A stretch of 19,680 bases of DNA from Candidatus Staskawiczbacteria bacterium (GCA_903850725.1 CAINMG010000133.1:1-19680), one strand, 5' to 3'; positions 7,037 through 13,878 are shown, counted from the stretch's first letter. The notes: generated from the sequence alone by a model not told the origin. Made by a program: numbers and translations.

Positions 7037-8011
7037 ATGATTTCATTCCCTACATCCCCTAAAATGATTCAAAGGGGCAAAAATAAAACAGTGTTTGAAG
7101 TGGAAGGGCTATATCCAGGGTACGGTGTTACAGTCGGAAACAGTTTAAGAAGAGTTTTGCTTACTTCACTTCCAGGAGTTGCAGTTACCGAGGCTATAAT
7201 CAAAGGAGCTTCGCACGAATTTTCAGCATTACCAGGAATTTTGGAAGATATGATAATGGTTACTTTAAATTTAAAGAAATTAAGATTTAAAATTTTTTCC
7301 GCCGAAGGCGGACCAGCCTCGGGCTGGGAAGGCTCTCAGAAAGTAAGTTTGAAAGTTAAGGGCGAAAGAGAAGTAAAAGGAAGTGATTTTGAAAAATCTC
7401 CATTGATTGAGTTGGCAAATCCCGAGATGCATATTGCCACGATTACAGATAAAAAAACAGAATTTGAAATAGAAATTACAATTGAGAAAGGGATAGGATA
7501 TGAACCAAAAGATCAAAGAAAAGGTAAGAAAATGGATATAGGGACAATTGCATTAGACGCAATTTTTACTCCAATAAAAAATGTAAATTTTCAAGTTGAA
7601 AATATGCGCGTCGGTGATAGAACAGATTTTGACAAATTGAGCATAGAGATAGAAACCGATGGAACAATAACTCCAGAAGAAGCATTTTTTGACGCTTGTG
7701 ATATTTTGGTAAAACATTTTAATATTATTTTAGGATCTAGAAAGCCAGCAGAAATTAAAGTTATTTCACGAAATTCTGAAGATGTAAAAGATGTTTCTGA
7801 AGAATCAGATGTTAACAAAACAGCTGTTGAAGATTTAAAGCTTTCAACTAGAACATTAAATGCTTTGACTGAAAATAACATAAAAACTGTCGGTGGAATT
7901 ATGAAAAAGTCAGAAAAAAGCTTATCTGAGTTAGAAGGAATGGGAGAAAAAGCTTTAACTGAAATTAAAAAGAAATTAAAAAAATTAGACTTAGAATTAA
8001 AAGCCGAATAA
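7037..8011 (+). CDS. rpoA: RNA polymerase alpha subunit
   Basis: The protein has 324 aa from the ATG at 7037. That start gives MISFPTSPKMIQRGKNKTVF, matching the family N-terminus; in-frame TTG and GTG codons upstream lie inside the structured spacer. The N-terminal dimerisation domain has GYGVTVGNSLRRVLLTSLPG and ALPGILEDMIMVTLNLKKLR. The insert domain and GDRTDFDKLSIEIETDG are present, and a C-terminal domain follows (LSTRTLNALTENNIKTVGGI to the end), which contacts DNA and activators. Residues 88-97 (SAEGGPASGW) are encoded exactly by a 30-bp double hairpin repeat (7298-7327), an insertion in a loop of alpha-NTD domain 2 relative to typical alpha. No Shine-Dalgarno sequence is seen. rplQ follows after 4 nt. 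Confidence 0.96.
   Translation: MISFPTSPKMIQRGKNKTVFEVEGLYPGYGVTVGNSLRRVLLTSLPGVAVTEAIIKGASHEFSALPGILEDMIMVTLNLKKLRFKIFSAEGGPASGWEGSQKVSLKVKGEREVKGSDFEKSPLIELANPEMHIATITDKKTEFEIEITIEKGIGYEPKDQRKGKKMDIGTIALDAIFTPIKNVNFQVENMRVGDRTDFDKLSIEIETDGTITPEEAFFDACDILVKHFNIILGSRKPAEIKVISRNSEDVKDVSEESDVNKTAVEDLKLSTRTLNALTENNIKTVGGIMKKSEKSLSELEGMGEKALTEIKKKLKKLDLELKAE
7298..7327. repeat. Double palindromic element inside rpoA
   Basis: Two adjacent 15-nt hairpins are present: TCCGCC-GAA-GGCGGA (7298-7312) and CCAGCC-TCG-GGCTGG (7313-7327), each with a 6-bp perfect stem and a 3-nt loop. Together they are 30 bp, exactly ten codons, and much more G+C-rich than the rest of the gene. The first shares its stem with the intergenic copy at 13879. 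Confidence 0.85.
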
Positions 8012-8015
8012 TAAT

Positions 8016-8366
8016 ATGAGAAAAAGAAACAGAGGTAGAATATTATCAAGAACAAAAGACCAAAGAGAAGCACTTCTAAATACTTTAGCTACTTCGCTTT
8101 TTTTACATGAAAAAATCAAGACAACAGAAGCTAAAGCAAAGGAACTCCGAATGTCAGCTGAGAAATTTATTACAAGAGCTAGAGACAATACGGTTTCTAA
8201 TCGAAGAATTATTGCTAAGGATTTGTCGCCTAAAATAACAAAAAAGTTAGTAGAGGAAATTGCTCCAAGGTATTTACAAAGACCAGGTGGCTATACAAGA
8301 ATAATCAAATTGGGGCCAAGACCATCTGATGGAGCTTTGATGGCAATAATAGAATTAGTAAAATAA
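8016..8366 (+). CDS. rplQ: Ribosomal protein L17
   Basis: This 116-aa large-subunit protein lies near the exit tunnel. It begins MRKRNRGRILSRTKDQREAL, the variant of the family RKLGR..HR.AML start. LHEKIKTTEAKAKELR and the C-terminal GGYTRIIKLGPRPSDGALMA motif are diagnostic. Length is normal for the short bacterial form. It starts 4 nt after rpoA, as in most bacteria, and is followed 4 nt later by rplM. No Shine-Dalgarno sequence is visible, so coupling to the upstream stop is likely. Confidence 0.96.
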   Translation: MRKRNRGRILSRTKDQREALLNTLATSLFLHEKIKTTEAKAKELRMSAEKFITRARDNTVSNRRIIAKDLSPKITKKLVEEIAPRYLQRPGGYTRIIKLGPRPSDGALMAIIELVK

Positions 8367-8370
8367 AAGT

Positions 8371-8736
8371 ATGACAGAAATAATTAAAAGAGAAAATCAT
8401 TTAATAGATGCAGATGGAAAAGTTTTAGGAAAACTAGCAGTAGAGATTGCTAATCTTTTGAGAGGCAAAAATAAACCAAGCTTTGTTTTACACAGAGATG
8501 ATGGAGATTTTGTTACAATAAGAAATGTTAACAAGATGAAATTTACAGGAAATAAGTTTAATGATAAAATTTATCATCATTACACTGGTTTCCATGGTGG
8601 TTTAAAAAGTGCAACGATGAAAGAAATATCAATCAAAAAAGGGCATTCAGAGATTTTAAGGATGGCAGTAATGGGAATGTTAACTAAAAATAAATTAAGA
8701 GCATTACAAATTAAAAGATTAAGATTTGAAAAATAA
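8371..8736 (+). CDS. rplM: Ribosomal protein L13
   Basis: The protein has 121 aa, shorter than the about 142 of E. coli because the C-terminal tail after KRLRFEK is missing. Core motifs are clear: HLIDADGKVLGKLAVEIANL, LRGKNKPSF, DGDFVTIRNVNKMKFTGNK, YHHYTGFHGGLK and AVMGMLTKNKL. L13 is an early 50S assembly protein. It pairs with rpsI as in other bacteria (rplM-rpsI), here attached to the alpha operon. The rpsI ATG is 1 nt after its stop. Confidence 0.95.
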   Translation: MTEIIKRENHLIDADGKVLGKLAVEIANLLRGKNKPSFVLHRDDGDFVTIRNVNKMKFTGNKFNDKIYHHYTGFHGGLKSATMKEISIKKGHSEILRMAVMGMLTKNKLRALQIKRLRFEK

Positions 8737-8737
8737 T

Positions 8738-9295
8738 ATGCCAACAACAAAAAAGACAACAACAATTAAACCAAAAAAGGAGGTAGATGTAGTGATTGCA
8801 GAGGAGAAAAAAGTTATTATTCCAGTTGCAACACAAATACTAGATGATTTTGATGAAATCCCAGCTGATGCTTTTAAGTTGGACAAAGAAATTCCAGGTA
8901 AGCCAGATAGATATTTTGAAGCTATTGGCAGGAGAAAAACAGCAGTTGCCAGAATTAGACTTTATACAAGAGGGGATAAAGTTTTCTTGGTCAATGGGAT
9001 GCCTTATACAGAATATTTTAAATTAGTGTGCGATCAGCAAACAGCAGTTTCTTCAATGAATAAAATGAAGTGTTTGGATAAGTTTAAGGTTTCTGTAATT
9101 CTTAAAGGCGGAGGAAGGTCAGCTCAAGCAGAAGCAATTAGGCACGGAACAGCTAGAGTACTTGTAGATTTTAATTTAAACTTTAGAAAGAGATTAAGAA
9201 AGGCAGGATATTTAACTAGAGACCCAAGAATGAGAGAGAGAAAGAAATTTGGTTTAAAACGTGCAAGAAAGAGTCCACAATGGGCAAAAAGATAA
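8738..9295 (+). CDS. rpsI: Ribosomal protein S9
   Basis: The protein has 185 aa from the ATG at 8738; an in-frame TTG at 8726 overlaps rplM and is not favoured. The S9 core starts near residue 58 (RYFEAIGRRKTAVARIRLY), includes KGGGRSAQAEAIRHGTARVL and ends in the conserved basic tail ...SPQWAKR, which reaches the P-site tRNA. The first about 57 residues, Thr/Lys-rich and then acidic, are an extension not present in typical S9 (about 130 aa). It is the last gene of the operon, with a strong terminator 9 nt after the stop. Confidence 0.95.
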   Translation: MPTTKKTTTIKPKKEVDVVIAEEKKVIIPVATQILDDFDEIPADAFKLDKEIPGKPDRYFEAIGRRKTAVARIRLYTRGDKVFLVNGMPYTEYFKLVCDQQTAVSSMNKMKCLDKFKVSVILKGGGRSAQAEAIRHGTARVLVDFNLNFRKRLRKAGYLTRDPRMRERKKFGLKRARKSPQWAKR

Positions 9296-9303
9296 TTTTA
9301 AAC

Positions 9304-9335
9304 AAAAAAGCAACTTTCAAAAAAGTTGCTTTTTT
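9304..9335 (+). terminator. Intrinsic terminator of the ribosomal operon
   Basis: The stem AAAGCAACTTT / AAAGTTGCTTT (within 9304-9335) carries a short A-rich loop and runs into a T-tract; the A-run on the left makes it bidirectional in form. It starts 9 nt after the rpsI stop. Confidence 0.9.
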
Positions 9336-9359
9336 ACTGTGTTTTTGGTAGCATATAAT
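9332..9359 (+). promoter_or_regulatory. Possible promoter of the small zinc-ribbon gene
   Basis: A perfect -10 box, TATAAT, lies at 9354-9359. The -35 region is poor (TTTTAC at 9332, 16-nt spacer) and overlaps the terminator T-run. It sits 45 nt before the ATG at 9404. Confidence 0.4.
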
Positions 9360-9403
9360 TGCGTTTATTTTTTGTTCAGCTTTTTGCTATAAGGAAAAAA
9401 GGC

Positions 9404-9652
9404 ATGCAAAAGTCACGCAAGAGAAAAACAAAGGGTTCTGTGAAATTTGGGGCTTTCGCAACATGTGGTTGCTGTAGTGGGCACACGATCATCAGCAACC
9501 TTTTTCTATCGGGAGAGTCTGTCATTACGTATCTGCTCGAAAGCGGGTGGACGCGTGACAAAAGGGGTTGGGTTTGTAGCCAATGTAACTACGAACATGA
9601 AAAGGCCGAAAAGGCAAAGGTCGCTAAAGCTTCGGGCGAAATTCCTTTCTAA
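9404..9652 (+). CDS. Small zinc-ribbon protein (unknown)
   Basis: This is an 82-aa protein. The ATG at 9404 was chosen because AAGGA sits 8 nt upstream, one of the few clear Shine-Dalgarno sequences in the window; longer in-frame starts lack one. A basic N-terminus (QKSRKRKTKGS) is followed by CGCC (C21, C23, C24) and CSQC (C58, C61), forming a likely four-Cys zinc ribbon, and by a Lys/Ala/Glu-rich C-terminus. A region like LFLSGESVITYLLESGWTRDK separates the Cys pairs. By hand count the G+C is about 47%, clearly above its neighbours. It stands alone between a terminator (9304) and another (9689). I do not recognise the family. Confidence 0.75.
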   Translation: MQKSRKRKTKGSVKFGAFATCGCCSGHTIISNLFLSGESVITYLLESGWTRDKRGWVCSQCNYEHEKAEKAKVAKASGEIPF

Positions 9653-9688
9653 AAGAAGGATGGCCAAAAGTATTGTAACTTTTCCAGC

Positions 9689-9724
9689 GAACGACAGTCC
9701 TCAGGATTTGTCGTTCTTTTTTTT
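9689..9724 (+). terminator. Intrinsic terminator of the small zinc-ribbon gene
   Basis: GAACGACA (9689-9696) and TGTCGTTC (9709-9716) form a perfect 8-bp stem with a 12-nt loop, followed by eight T (9717-9724). It lies 36 nt after the gene and 9 nt before the convergent PEGA gene ends. Confidence 0.92.
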
Positions 9725-9733
9725 GGGAAAAAA

Positions 9734-10897
9734 TTATGGAAGGAGTCTGTCAGAAGACATTAAAATGCCTTCAGATAATATATAAAGTTTTTTGTCTTGA
9801 GGATTAAAGTAAATTTGTGAGCTTGAGGATAGGGTTATATTTGTAGACAAAGGCAAGTCTATTAAGTTTATATTGCCACGGTTATCTATTTCAGAGATTT
9901 TTATTGCTTGCCCTGAGTCCTTGCCCTGAGCGGAGTCGAAGGGTGTCGAAGGGTTGGCACGCATTATTAAATAATTGTTGTTTAACCAAAATATATCTGA
10001 TATATTTTCATAAAATTTATTTAATAAAATTTTCTCATCAAGTTGAAATTGATTTTGACCATATTCATAATTTGAATGATTCAAATATATCTCATTATTT
10101 GTTGCGTAGAAAATATTCTGACCATCTAAAGATAATTTAAGATCATTTATATTACTAGCAAATTGTTCTAAAATTTGAGTATTTTTATTAAGTAAAAGCA
10201 AATTTTTATTTTCTAATACAAATGTTCCAAAGTTATTTACAAAAATTTTGTAAGAACTGGCTTTATTTACTATTAAGGGTTTTGTGGTCAAAATCTCTGT
10301 ATTTTTGCCAGCTATGTCAGATTGGCTTAGATTGCCGTCTTGCCCTAACCAAATTATATTGTTGTTTGTTGTGTATGAAAGTACTTTTTTGATAATTAAA
10401 TTTGATTGTGCGACAATCCCATAGTTTTGTGGTAGGTTAGAATAATACAAATTTCCAGATTTAAGGAAAAATTGTTGATTAGAATCTTTTTGTGTAAACA
10501 TAGTTTTTATTAAGCTCTGGTCAGCTTCTTGGAAAGTAATGTTATTTTTAAATAATGTAATATTTTCTATTTTGGTAACTTCTTTTTCTCTTACTGGGAT
10601 ATTTTTTTGATATTCAAAGTAACCTTCTTTTTTAACTAAGACATTGTGTATTTGAGGGGTAAGATTTTGTACGAAAACAGAATTTGAGAAAAAGCTACTT
10701 TTTTGATCAATTTTTGAATCAATGATAACTTCTGTTCCAGTTTGCTCGGCTCTTACATATATACCGCCAGTGGCAACAATGCATTGGTTTTTAAAATCAA
10801 TTCTATAACCAAGGGAATATAAAATTAGCCAAGGGGTTATGGTAAAGAACAAAACAAAGCAAGCTATTAATATAAGGAGTCTAGTATTTTTTGTCAT
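9734..10897 (-). CDS. Membrane-anchored PEGA-domain protein
   Basis: This 387-aa protein has one N-terminal membrane segment (about residues 7-29, LLILIACFVLFFTITPWLIL) that probably anchors it with the bulk outside the cytoplasm. A PEGA-like domain follows at about 40-115 (GGIYVRAEQTGTEVIIDSK, then LTPQIHNVLVKKEGYFEYQK), of the type found in surface and cell-envelope proteins. The rest (about 130-387) consists of repeated beta-rich segments (NLYYSN..., IIWLGQDGNL, IFYATNNEIYL, DIFWLNNNYLIM) suggesting a beta-propeller-like fold. Residues in the NPSTPFDSAQGKDSGQA stretch are encoded by a dispersed repeat (9908-9954). It is divergent from murA and ends 9 nt from a terminator of the opposite strand. 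The ligand is unknown. Confidence 0.8.
   Translation of the reverse strand: MTKNTRLLILIACFVLFFTITPWLILYSLGYRIDFKNQCIVATGGIYVRAEQTGTEVIIDSKIDQKSSFFSNSVFVQNLTPQIHNVLVKKEGYFEYQKNIPVREKEVTKIENITLFKNNITFQEADQSLIKTMFTQKDSNQQFFLKSGNLYYSNLPQNYGIVAQSNLIIKKVLSYTTNNNIIWLGQDGNLSQSDIAGKNTEILTTKPLIVNKASSYKIFVNNFGTFVLENKNLLLLNKNTQILEQFASNINDLKLSLDGQNIFYATNNEIYLNHSNYEYGQNQFQLDEKILLNKFYENISDIFWLNNNYLIMRANPSTPFDSAQGKDSGQAIKISEIDNRGNINLIDLPLSTNITLSSSSQIYFNPQDKKLYILSEGILMSSDRLLP
9908..9954. repeat. Dispersed repeat inside the PEGA gene
   Basis: TTGCCCTGAG occurs at 9908-9917 and 9921-9930, and GTCGAAGGGT occurs in tandem at 9935-9944 and 9945-9954. The core 9921-9943 is the same family, with a different centre, as the repeat in holB (14632-14655, opposite orientation). 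It looks like a partly duplicated copy of a widespread short repeat that keeps the frame open. Confidence 0.8.
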
Positions 10898-10980
10898 AAT
10901 TTATTATATTATTTTATTGATTAAATATACACCAAATTTTGCAAAAAAAGAAGCCCCCAATGTTTGTAGGGGATATAGTA

Positions 10981-11009
10981 TTGACAATGTCAATGGATTG
11001 TAGTATAAT
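10981..11009 (+). promoter_or_regulatory. Consensus sigma-70 promoter of murA-mreB
   Basis: TTGACA (10981-10986), a spacer of exactly 17 nt and TATAAT (11004-11009) match the consensus perfectly. Transcription would start near 11016, leaving a leader of about 72 nt before murA. Confidence 0.85.
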
Positions 11010-11041
11010 AGAATATATGGGCTGAAAAAGTCAAGTTTGAC
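10981..11041. promoter_or_regulatory. Operator-like inverted repeats at the murA promoter
   Basis: TTGACA-A-TGTCAA (10981-10993) is a 13-nt palindrome covering the -35 box. GTCAA-GT-TTGAC (11030-11041), just after the predicted start site, is built from the same half-site TTGAC/GTCAA. The pair would suit a repressor, but no regulator is identified. Confidence 0.4.
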
Positions 11042-11088
11042 ATAGGTTGTTTTATAAGATAATATTAGTTTGAATTTACAATAAAAAT

Positions 11089-12354
11089 ATGGATAAATTT
11101 GTAATTAATGGAGGGGCAAAATTATCAGGATCTATTGCAGTGCTAGGAGCTAAAAACTCAGCTCTAAAAATTTTGGCTGCAACTGTTTTATCTGATCAAA
11201 AATGTATAATAAATAATTTTCCTTTTATAGAAGATACAAATATTGCAATTGAAATTTTAAGAGACTTGGGGGCAAGTGTTGATGTTGATAAAGAAAGGAA
11301 AATGGTAATTGTAAATCCAGCAACAATAAACAAAACAGTTCTTGATCCAGTTTTAGTAAGAAAATTAAGAAGTTCTATATTATTTGCAGGACCAATTTTA
11401 GCTAGATTTGGCCAAGTTCAAATGAACCACCCTGGAGGATGTGTTATTGGCAAAAGACCAATTGATTTATTTATAAATGGTTTTGAGAAGTTTGGCGCAG
11501 GAGTTGATTTTACTGAAGATGGTTTTAAATTAATAGCAAAATCAGGCAAATTAAAAGCCTCAAATATTTTCTTTCCACAAATTACAGTCACAGGAACTGA
11601 AACTATGATGATGACTGCAGTTTTAGCTGAAGGCAAGACAATCTTAAATAATTGTGCTATGGAGCCAGAAATTCCAGCATTGGCTGAATATTTAAATAAG
11701 TGCGGTGCAAAAATAAAAGGAGCTGGAACTCATACTATTGAAATTGAAGGAGTTGATAAAATTTATGGATCATATTTTGATGTAATTCCAGACAGAATAG
11801 AAGCTGGAACTTTTGTGATGATGGGACTATTAACAGGAAGTGAAATTAAAATTGAAAATTGTAATCCAGAACATCTGGGAGCAGTTTTGCCAATATTAGA
11901 AAAAGCTGGAGCAAAATTAGAAATTGGTGAAAATTATATAATTACAAAACCAAGTCAAATGAAAGCCGTATCAGTTGTTACTCACGAATATCCTGGTTTT
12001 GCAACTGATTTGCAAAGCCCTTATACTTTACTTATGACTCAAGTACAAGATCAAAGTATTGTGCACGAATCAATTTTTGAGGGAAGATTATTTTTTACTG
12101 ATCAATTAAATTCAATGGGAGCAAACATTATAATGTGTGATCCTCATAGGGTTGTAGTAAATGGGCCAACAAAACTTTATGGCAAGAAATTAACAAGCCC
12201 AGATTTAAGAGCTGGTATTACGATGGTGCTAGCTGGCATGATTGCAGAAGGCACTACAACAATTGAAAATATTTATCAAATTGATAGGGGATATGAAAAT
12301 ATTGAAGCAAGACTTCAAAAATTAGGAGCAGATATTAAAAGGGTAACTTCATAA
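11089..12354 (+). CDS. murA: UDP-N-acetylglucosamine 1-carboxyvinyltransferase
   Basis: This 421-aa, full-length protein transfers enolpyruvate from PEP to UDP-GlcNAc, the first committed step of peptidoglycan synthesis, in the cytoplasm. It begins MDKFVINGGAKLSGSIAVLG. K22 and N23 (GAKNSAL) match the substrate-binding pair. The catalytic loop HPGGCVIGKRPIDL keeps the cysteine (C118), the residue attacked by fosfomycin in sensitive enzymes. YPGFATDLQSP carries the catalytic aspartate and SPDLRAG the late arginine. It follows a consensus promoter, has no Shine-Dalgarno sequence, and is 4 nt from mreB, so the two probably form an operon for envelope growth. Confidence 0.97.
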   Translation: MDKFVINGGAKLSGSIAVLGAKNSALKILAATVLSDQKCIINNFPFIEDTNIAIEILRDLGASVDVDKERKMVIVNPATINKTVLDPVLVRKLRSSILFAGPILARFGQVQMNHPGGCVIGKRPIDLFINGFEKFGAGVDFTEDGFKLIAKSGKLKASNIFFPQITVTGTETMMMTAVLAEGKTILNNCAMEPEIPALAEYLNKCGAKIKGAGTHTIEIEGVDKIYGSYFDVIPDRIEAGTFVMMGLLTGSEIKIENCNPEHLGAVLPILEKAGAKLEIGENYIITKPSQMKAVSVVTHEYPGFATDLQSPYTLLMTQVQDQSIVHESIFEGRLFFTDQLNSMGANIIMCDPHRVVVNGPTKLYGKKLTSPDLRAGITMVLAGMIAEGTTTIENIYQIDRGYENIEARLQKLGADIKRVTS

Positions 12355-12358
12355 AATT

Positions 12359-13366
12359 ATGTTCAATAATAAAATAGCTATAGATTTGGGAACTTGTAAT
12401 TCCATAGTTTATGTAAAAGGCAAAGGAATTGTTTTATATGAGCCATCAGTGGTGGCTGTTTCTTTAAGTGAAAATAGAATCTTGGCAGTAGGCGAGCAAG
12501 CCAAAGAAATGATTGGTAGAACTCCTTCAGATATCAAAGTTTACAGGCCTCTTAAAGATGGTGTGATTGCAGATTATAGAGTAACTCAAGCAATGATAAG
12601 ACATTTTATAAGCAAAACTACAAGTCATTTTAAAATTTTTAAACCCGAATTGGTAATTTCAGTTCCAGCTGGCATAACCAGTACAGAAAGAAGGGCTGTA
12701 ATTGAAGCAGCTTTGGCAGCTGGCGCCAAACAAGCTTATGTAGCCAAAGAGCCCATTTTAGCTGCTATTGGGGCTGGAGTGCCTATAAATTCGTGCTCTG
12801 GGCATATGATAGTAAATATTGGTGGAGGTACTTCTGAGGTAGCTGTAATCTCTTTGGGAGGCATTGTAGCTTGTCATTCAGCAAGGGTAGCTGGGGATAA
12901 GATTGATATTGCAATTGCTGAATATATAAGGAAAAAATATAACTTAGCCATTGGCACACAATCAGCAGAAGAAATAAAAATTAAAATAGGTACAGCTTTA
13001 CCTCAAAAAGATCCAAAATATTTTGAGATTCAAGGAAGAGATTTAATTTTGGGACTTCCAAGAAATATTAAGATTTCAAGTAATGAAATATGTGAAGGAA
13101 TTTCCGATGTTTTAGGTGAAATAGTACAAGCAGTTAAACAAGTTTTAGCAGAAACTCCTCCAGAACTATCAGCAGATATTATGAACAAAGGAATTATTGT
13201 TTCAGGCGGAGGGGCTTTGTTGGCTAAGATTAATGAGCTTATCGCTCAAAGTACTGGTGTGCCATGTTTTATTGCAGAAGAGCCATTATTGTGCGTTGTA
13301 AAAGGTACAGGAATAGTATTAGAACACTTAGAAGAGTATAAGAAAGTTGTAATGTCTAAAAAATAG
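12359..13366 (+). CDS. mreB: Rod-shape determining protein MreB (actin-like)
   Basis: This 335-aa protein is a bacterial actin that polymerises under the membrane and guides lateral wall synthesis. Phosphate-1 loop IAIDLGTCNS (about 6-15; most homologs have a residue other than Cys here), the segment YEPSVVAVS, phosphate-2 loop IVNIGGGTSEVAVISLGG (about 151-168) and adenosine motif GIIVSGGGALL (about 274-284) are all present, as is the interdomain region near VSVPAG. It starts 4 nt after murA. The stop codon TAG is the first part of a heptamer repeat (13364), and a terminator follows, closing the murA-mreB operon. Confidence 0.96.
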   Translation: MFNNKIAIDLGTCNSIVYVKGKGIVLYEPSVVAVSLSENRILAVGEQAKEMIGRTPSDIKVYRPLKDGVIADYRVTQAMIRHFISKTTSHFKIFKPELVISVPAGITSTERRAVIEAALAAGAKQAYVAKEPILAAIGAGVPINSCSGHMIVNIGGGTSEVAVISLGGIVACHSARVAGDKIDIAIAEYIRKKYNLAIGTQSAEEIKIKIGTALPQKDPKYFEIQGRDLILGLPRNIKISSNEICEGISDVLGEIVQAVKQVLAETPPELSADIMNKGIIVSGGGALLAKINELIAQSTGVPCFIAEEPLLCVVKGTGIVLEHLEEYKKVVMSKK

Positions 13367-13394
13367 GGTCTAGGGTCTAGCGTCTAGGGTCTAG
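13364..13394. repeat. Heptamer repeat TAGGGTC x4, overlapping the mreB stop
   Basis: TAGGGTC, TAGGGTC, TAGCGTC, TAGGGTC, TAG runs from 13364 to 13394. The first TAG is the mreB stop codon. Same unit as the left array at 5354. Confidence 0.88.
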
Positions 13395-13428
13395 AAAAAA
13401 AATCGTAAATAAAATTGCGATTTTTTTT
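13395..13428 (+). terminator. Intrinsic terminator of murA-mreB
   Basis: AAAAAAAATCG (13395-13405) pairs with CGATTTTTTTT (13418-13428) around a 12-nt loop that can add further pairs. The downstream T-run makes it a terminator in the + direction. The next about 95 bases (13429-13525) hold nothing I recognise. Confidence 0.85.
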
Positions 13429-13524
13429 GTGCTTTACGAAATGAGTAAAAAAGAATAGAATGAATATAGAAAATTAAAATTAAATTTTCAGTCAATTGGT
13501 TAATTAGGCAAAAAATTTCTCAAA

Positions 13525-13559
13525 TAAAAAAAACGGTGCCAACTATTGTTGTTGGCACC
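13525..13559 (-). terminator. Intrinsic terminator of the 54-aa gene
   Basis: On the - strand GGTGCCAAC and GTTGGCACC (13551-13559 and 13535-13543) form a perfect 9-bp stem with a 7-nt loop, followed by G and a run of eight T. It lies 26 nt after the stop of the 54-aa gene. Confidence 0.92.
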
Positions 13560-13585
13560 CGAAATCGATTCCCGCGTCGTGGCCT

Positions 13586-13750
13586 TTAGGTCTTCATTTC
13601 GAAGACCACCATGAGGATGGCAGGATTGCACTCCGCATGGCCTCCTTCCTTCTCCAGCTTGTCTTCTTTCTGCTGTAATTCTCTGCGAGATTTACAGACT
13701 ATAATCTCCACATCTCCTTCGATCGGCAGGTAAATCAATACCTTTTTCAC
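13586..13750 (-). CDS. 54-aa protein of unknown function
   Basis: This gene was read directly and is below usual length cut-offs. It starts with GTG at 13750, with AAAGGAG 5 nt upstream, and stops with TAA at 13588-13586. The peptide begins MKKVLIYLPIEGDVEIIVC, has a charged middle (SRRELQQKEDKLEKEGGHAE) likely to be helical, and ends PAILMVVFEMKT. Alternation of hydrophobic strands and a helix suggests a small alpha/beta or beta-alpha-beta fold; C19 and C41 are the only cysteines. G+C is about 45% by hand count, above its AT-rich surroundings. A consensus promoter (13802-13830) and a perfect terminator (13525) bracket it. I do not recognise the family. Confidence 0.75.
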   Translation of the reverse strand: MKKVLIYLPIEGDVEIIVCKSRRELQQKEDKLEKEGGHAECNPAILMVVFEMKT

Positions 13751-13801
13751 AGCTTCTCCTTTGGCAAACGGACCATGAACGAACGAAAATTGTTATTTTT
13801 T

Positions 13802-13830
13802 ATAATATCATATAACAATTAATATGTCAA
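13802..13830 (-). promoter_or_regulatory. Promoter of the 54-aa gene
   Basis: On the - strand TTGACA (13830-13825), a 17-nt spacer and TATTAT (13807-13802) form a near-consensus sigma-70 promoter. Transcription would begin near 13795, with a leader of about 45 nt. The leader contains a 9-codon reading frame (MVRLPKEKL, 13776-13747) whose TGA overlaps the GTG start. Confidence 0.75.
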
Positions 13831-13878
13831 TAGGTTTGAGTAAATAATTGAGAAATTGGGGGGGGTAGTAATTGATTG

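Noticed and set aside
9660..9785. 41-codon + strand ORF (MAKSIVTFPANDS...) preceded by AAGAAGG
   Set aside because: The terminator hairpin at 9689-9724 lies inside it, the Shine-Dalgarno spacing is too tight, and it overlaps the PEGA gene end antisense.
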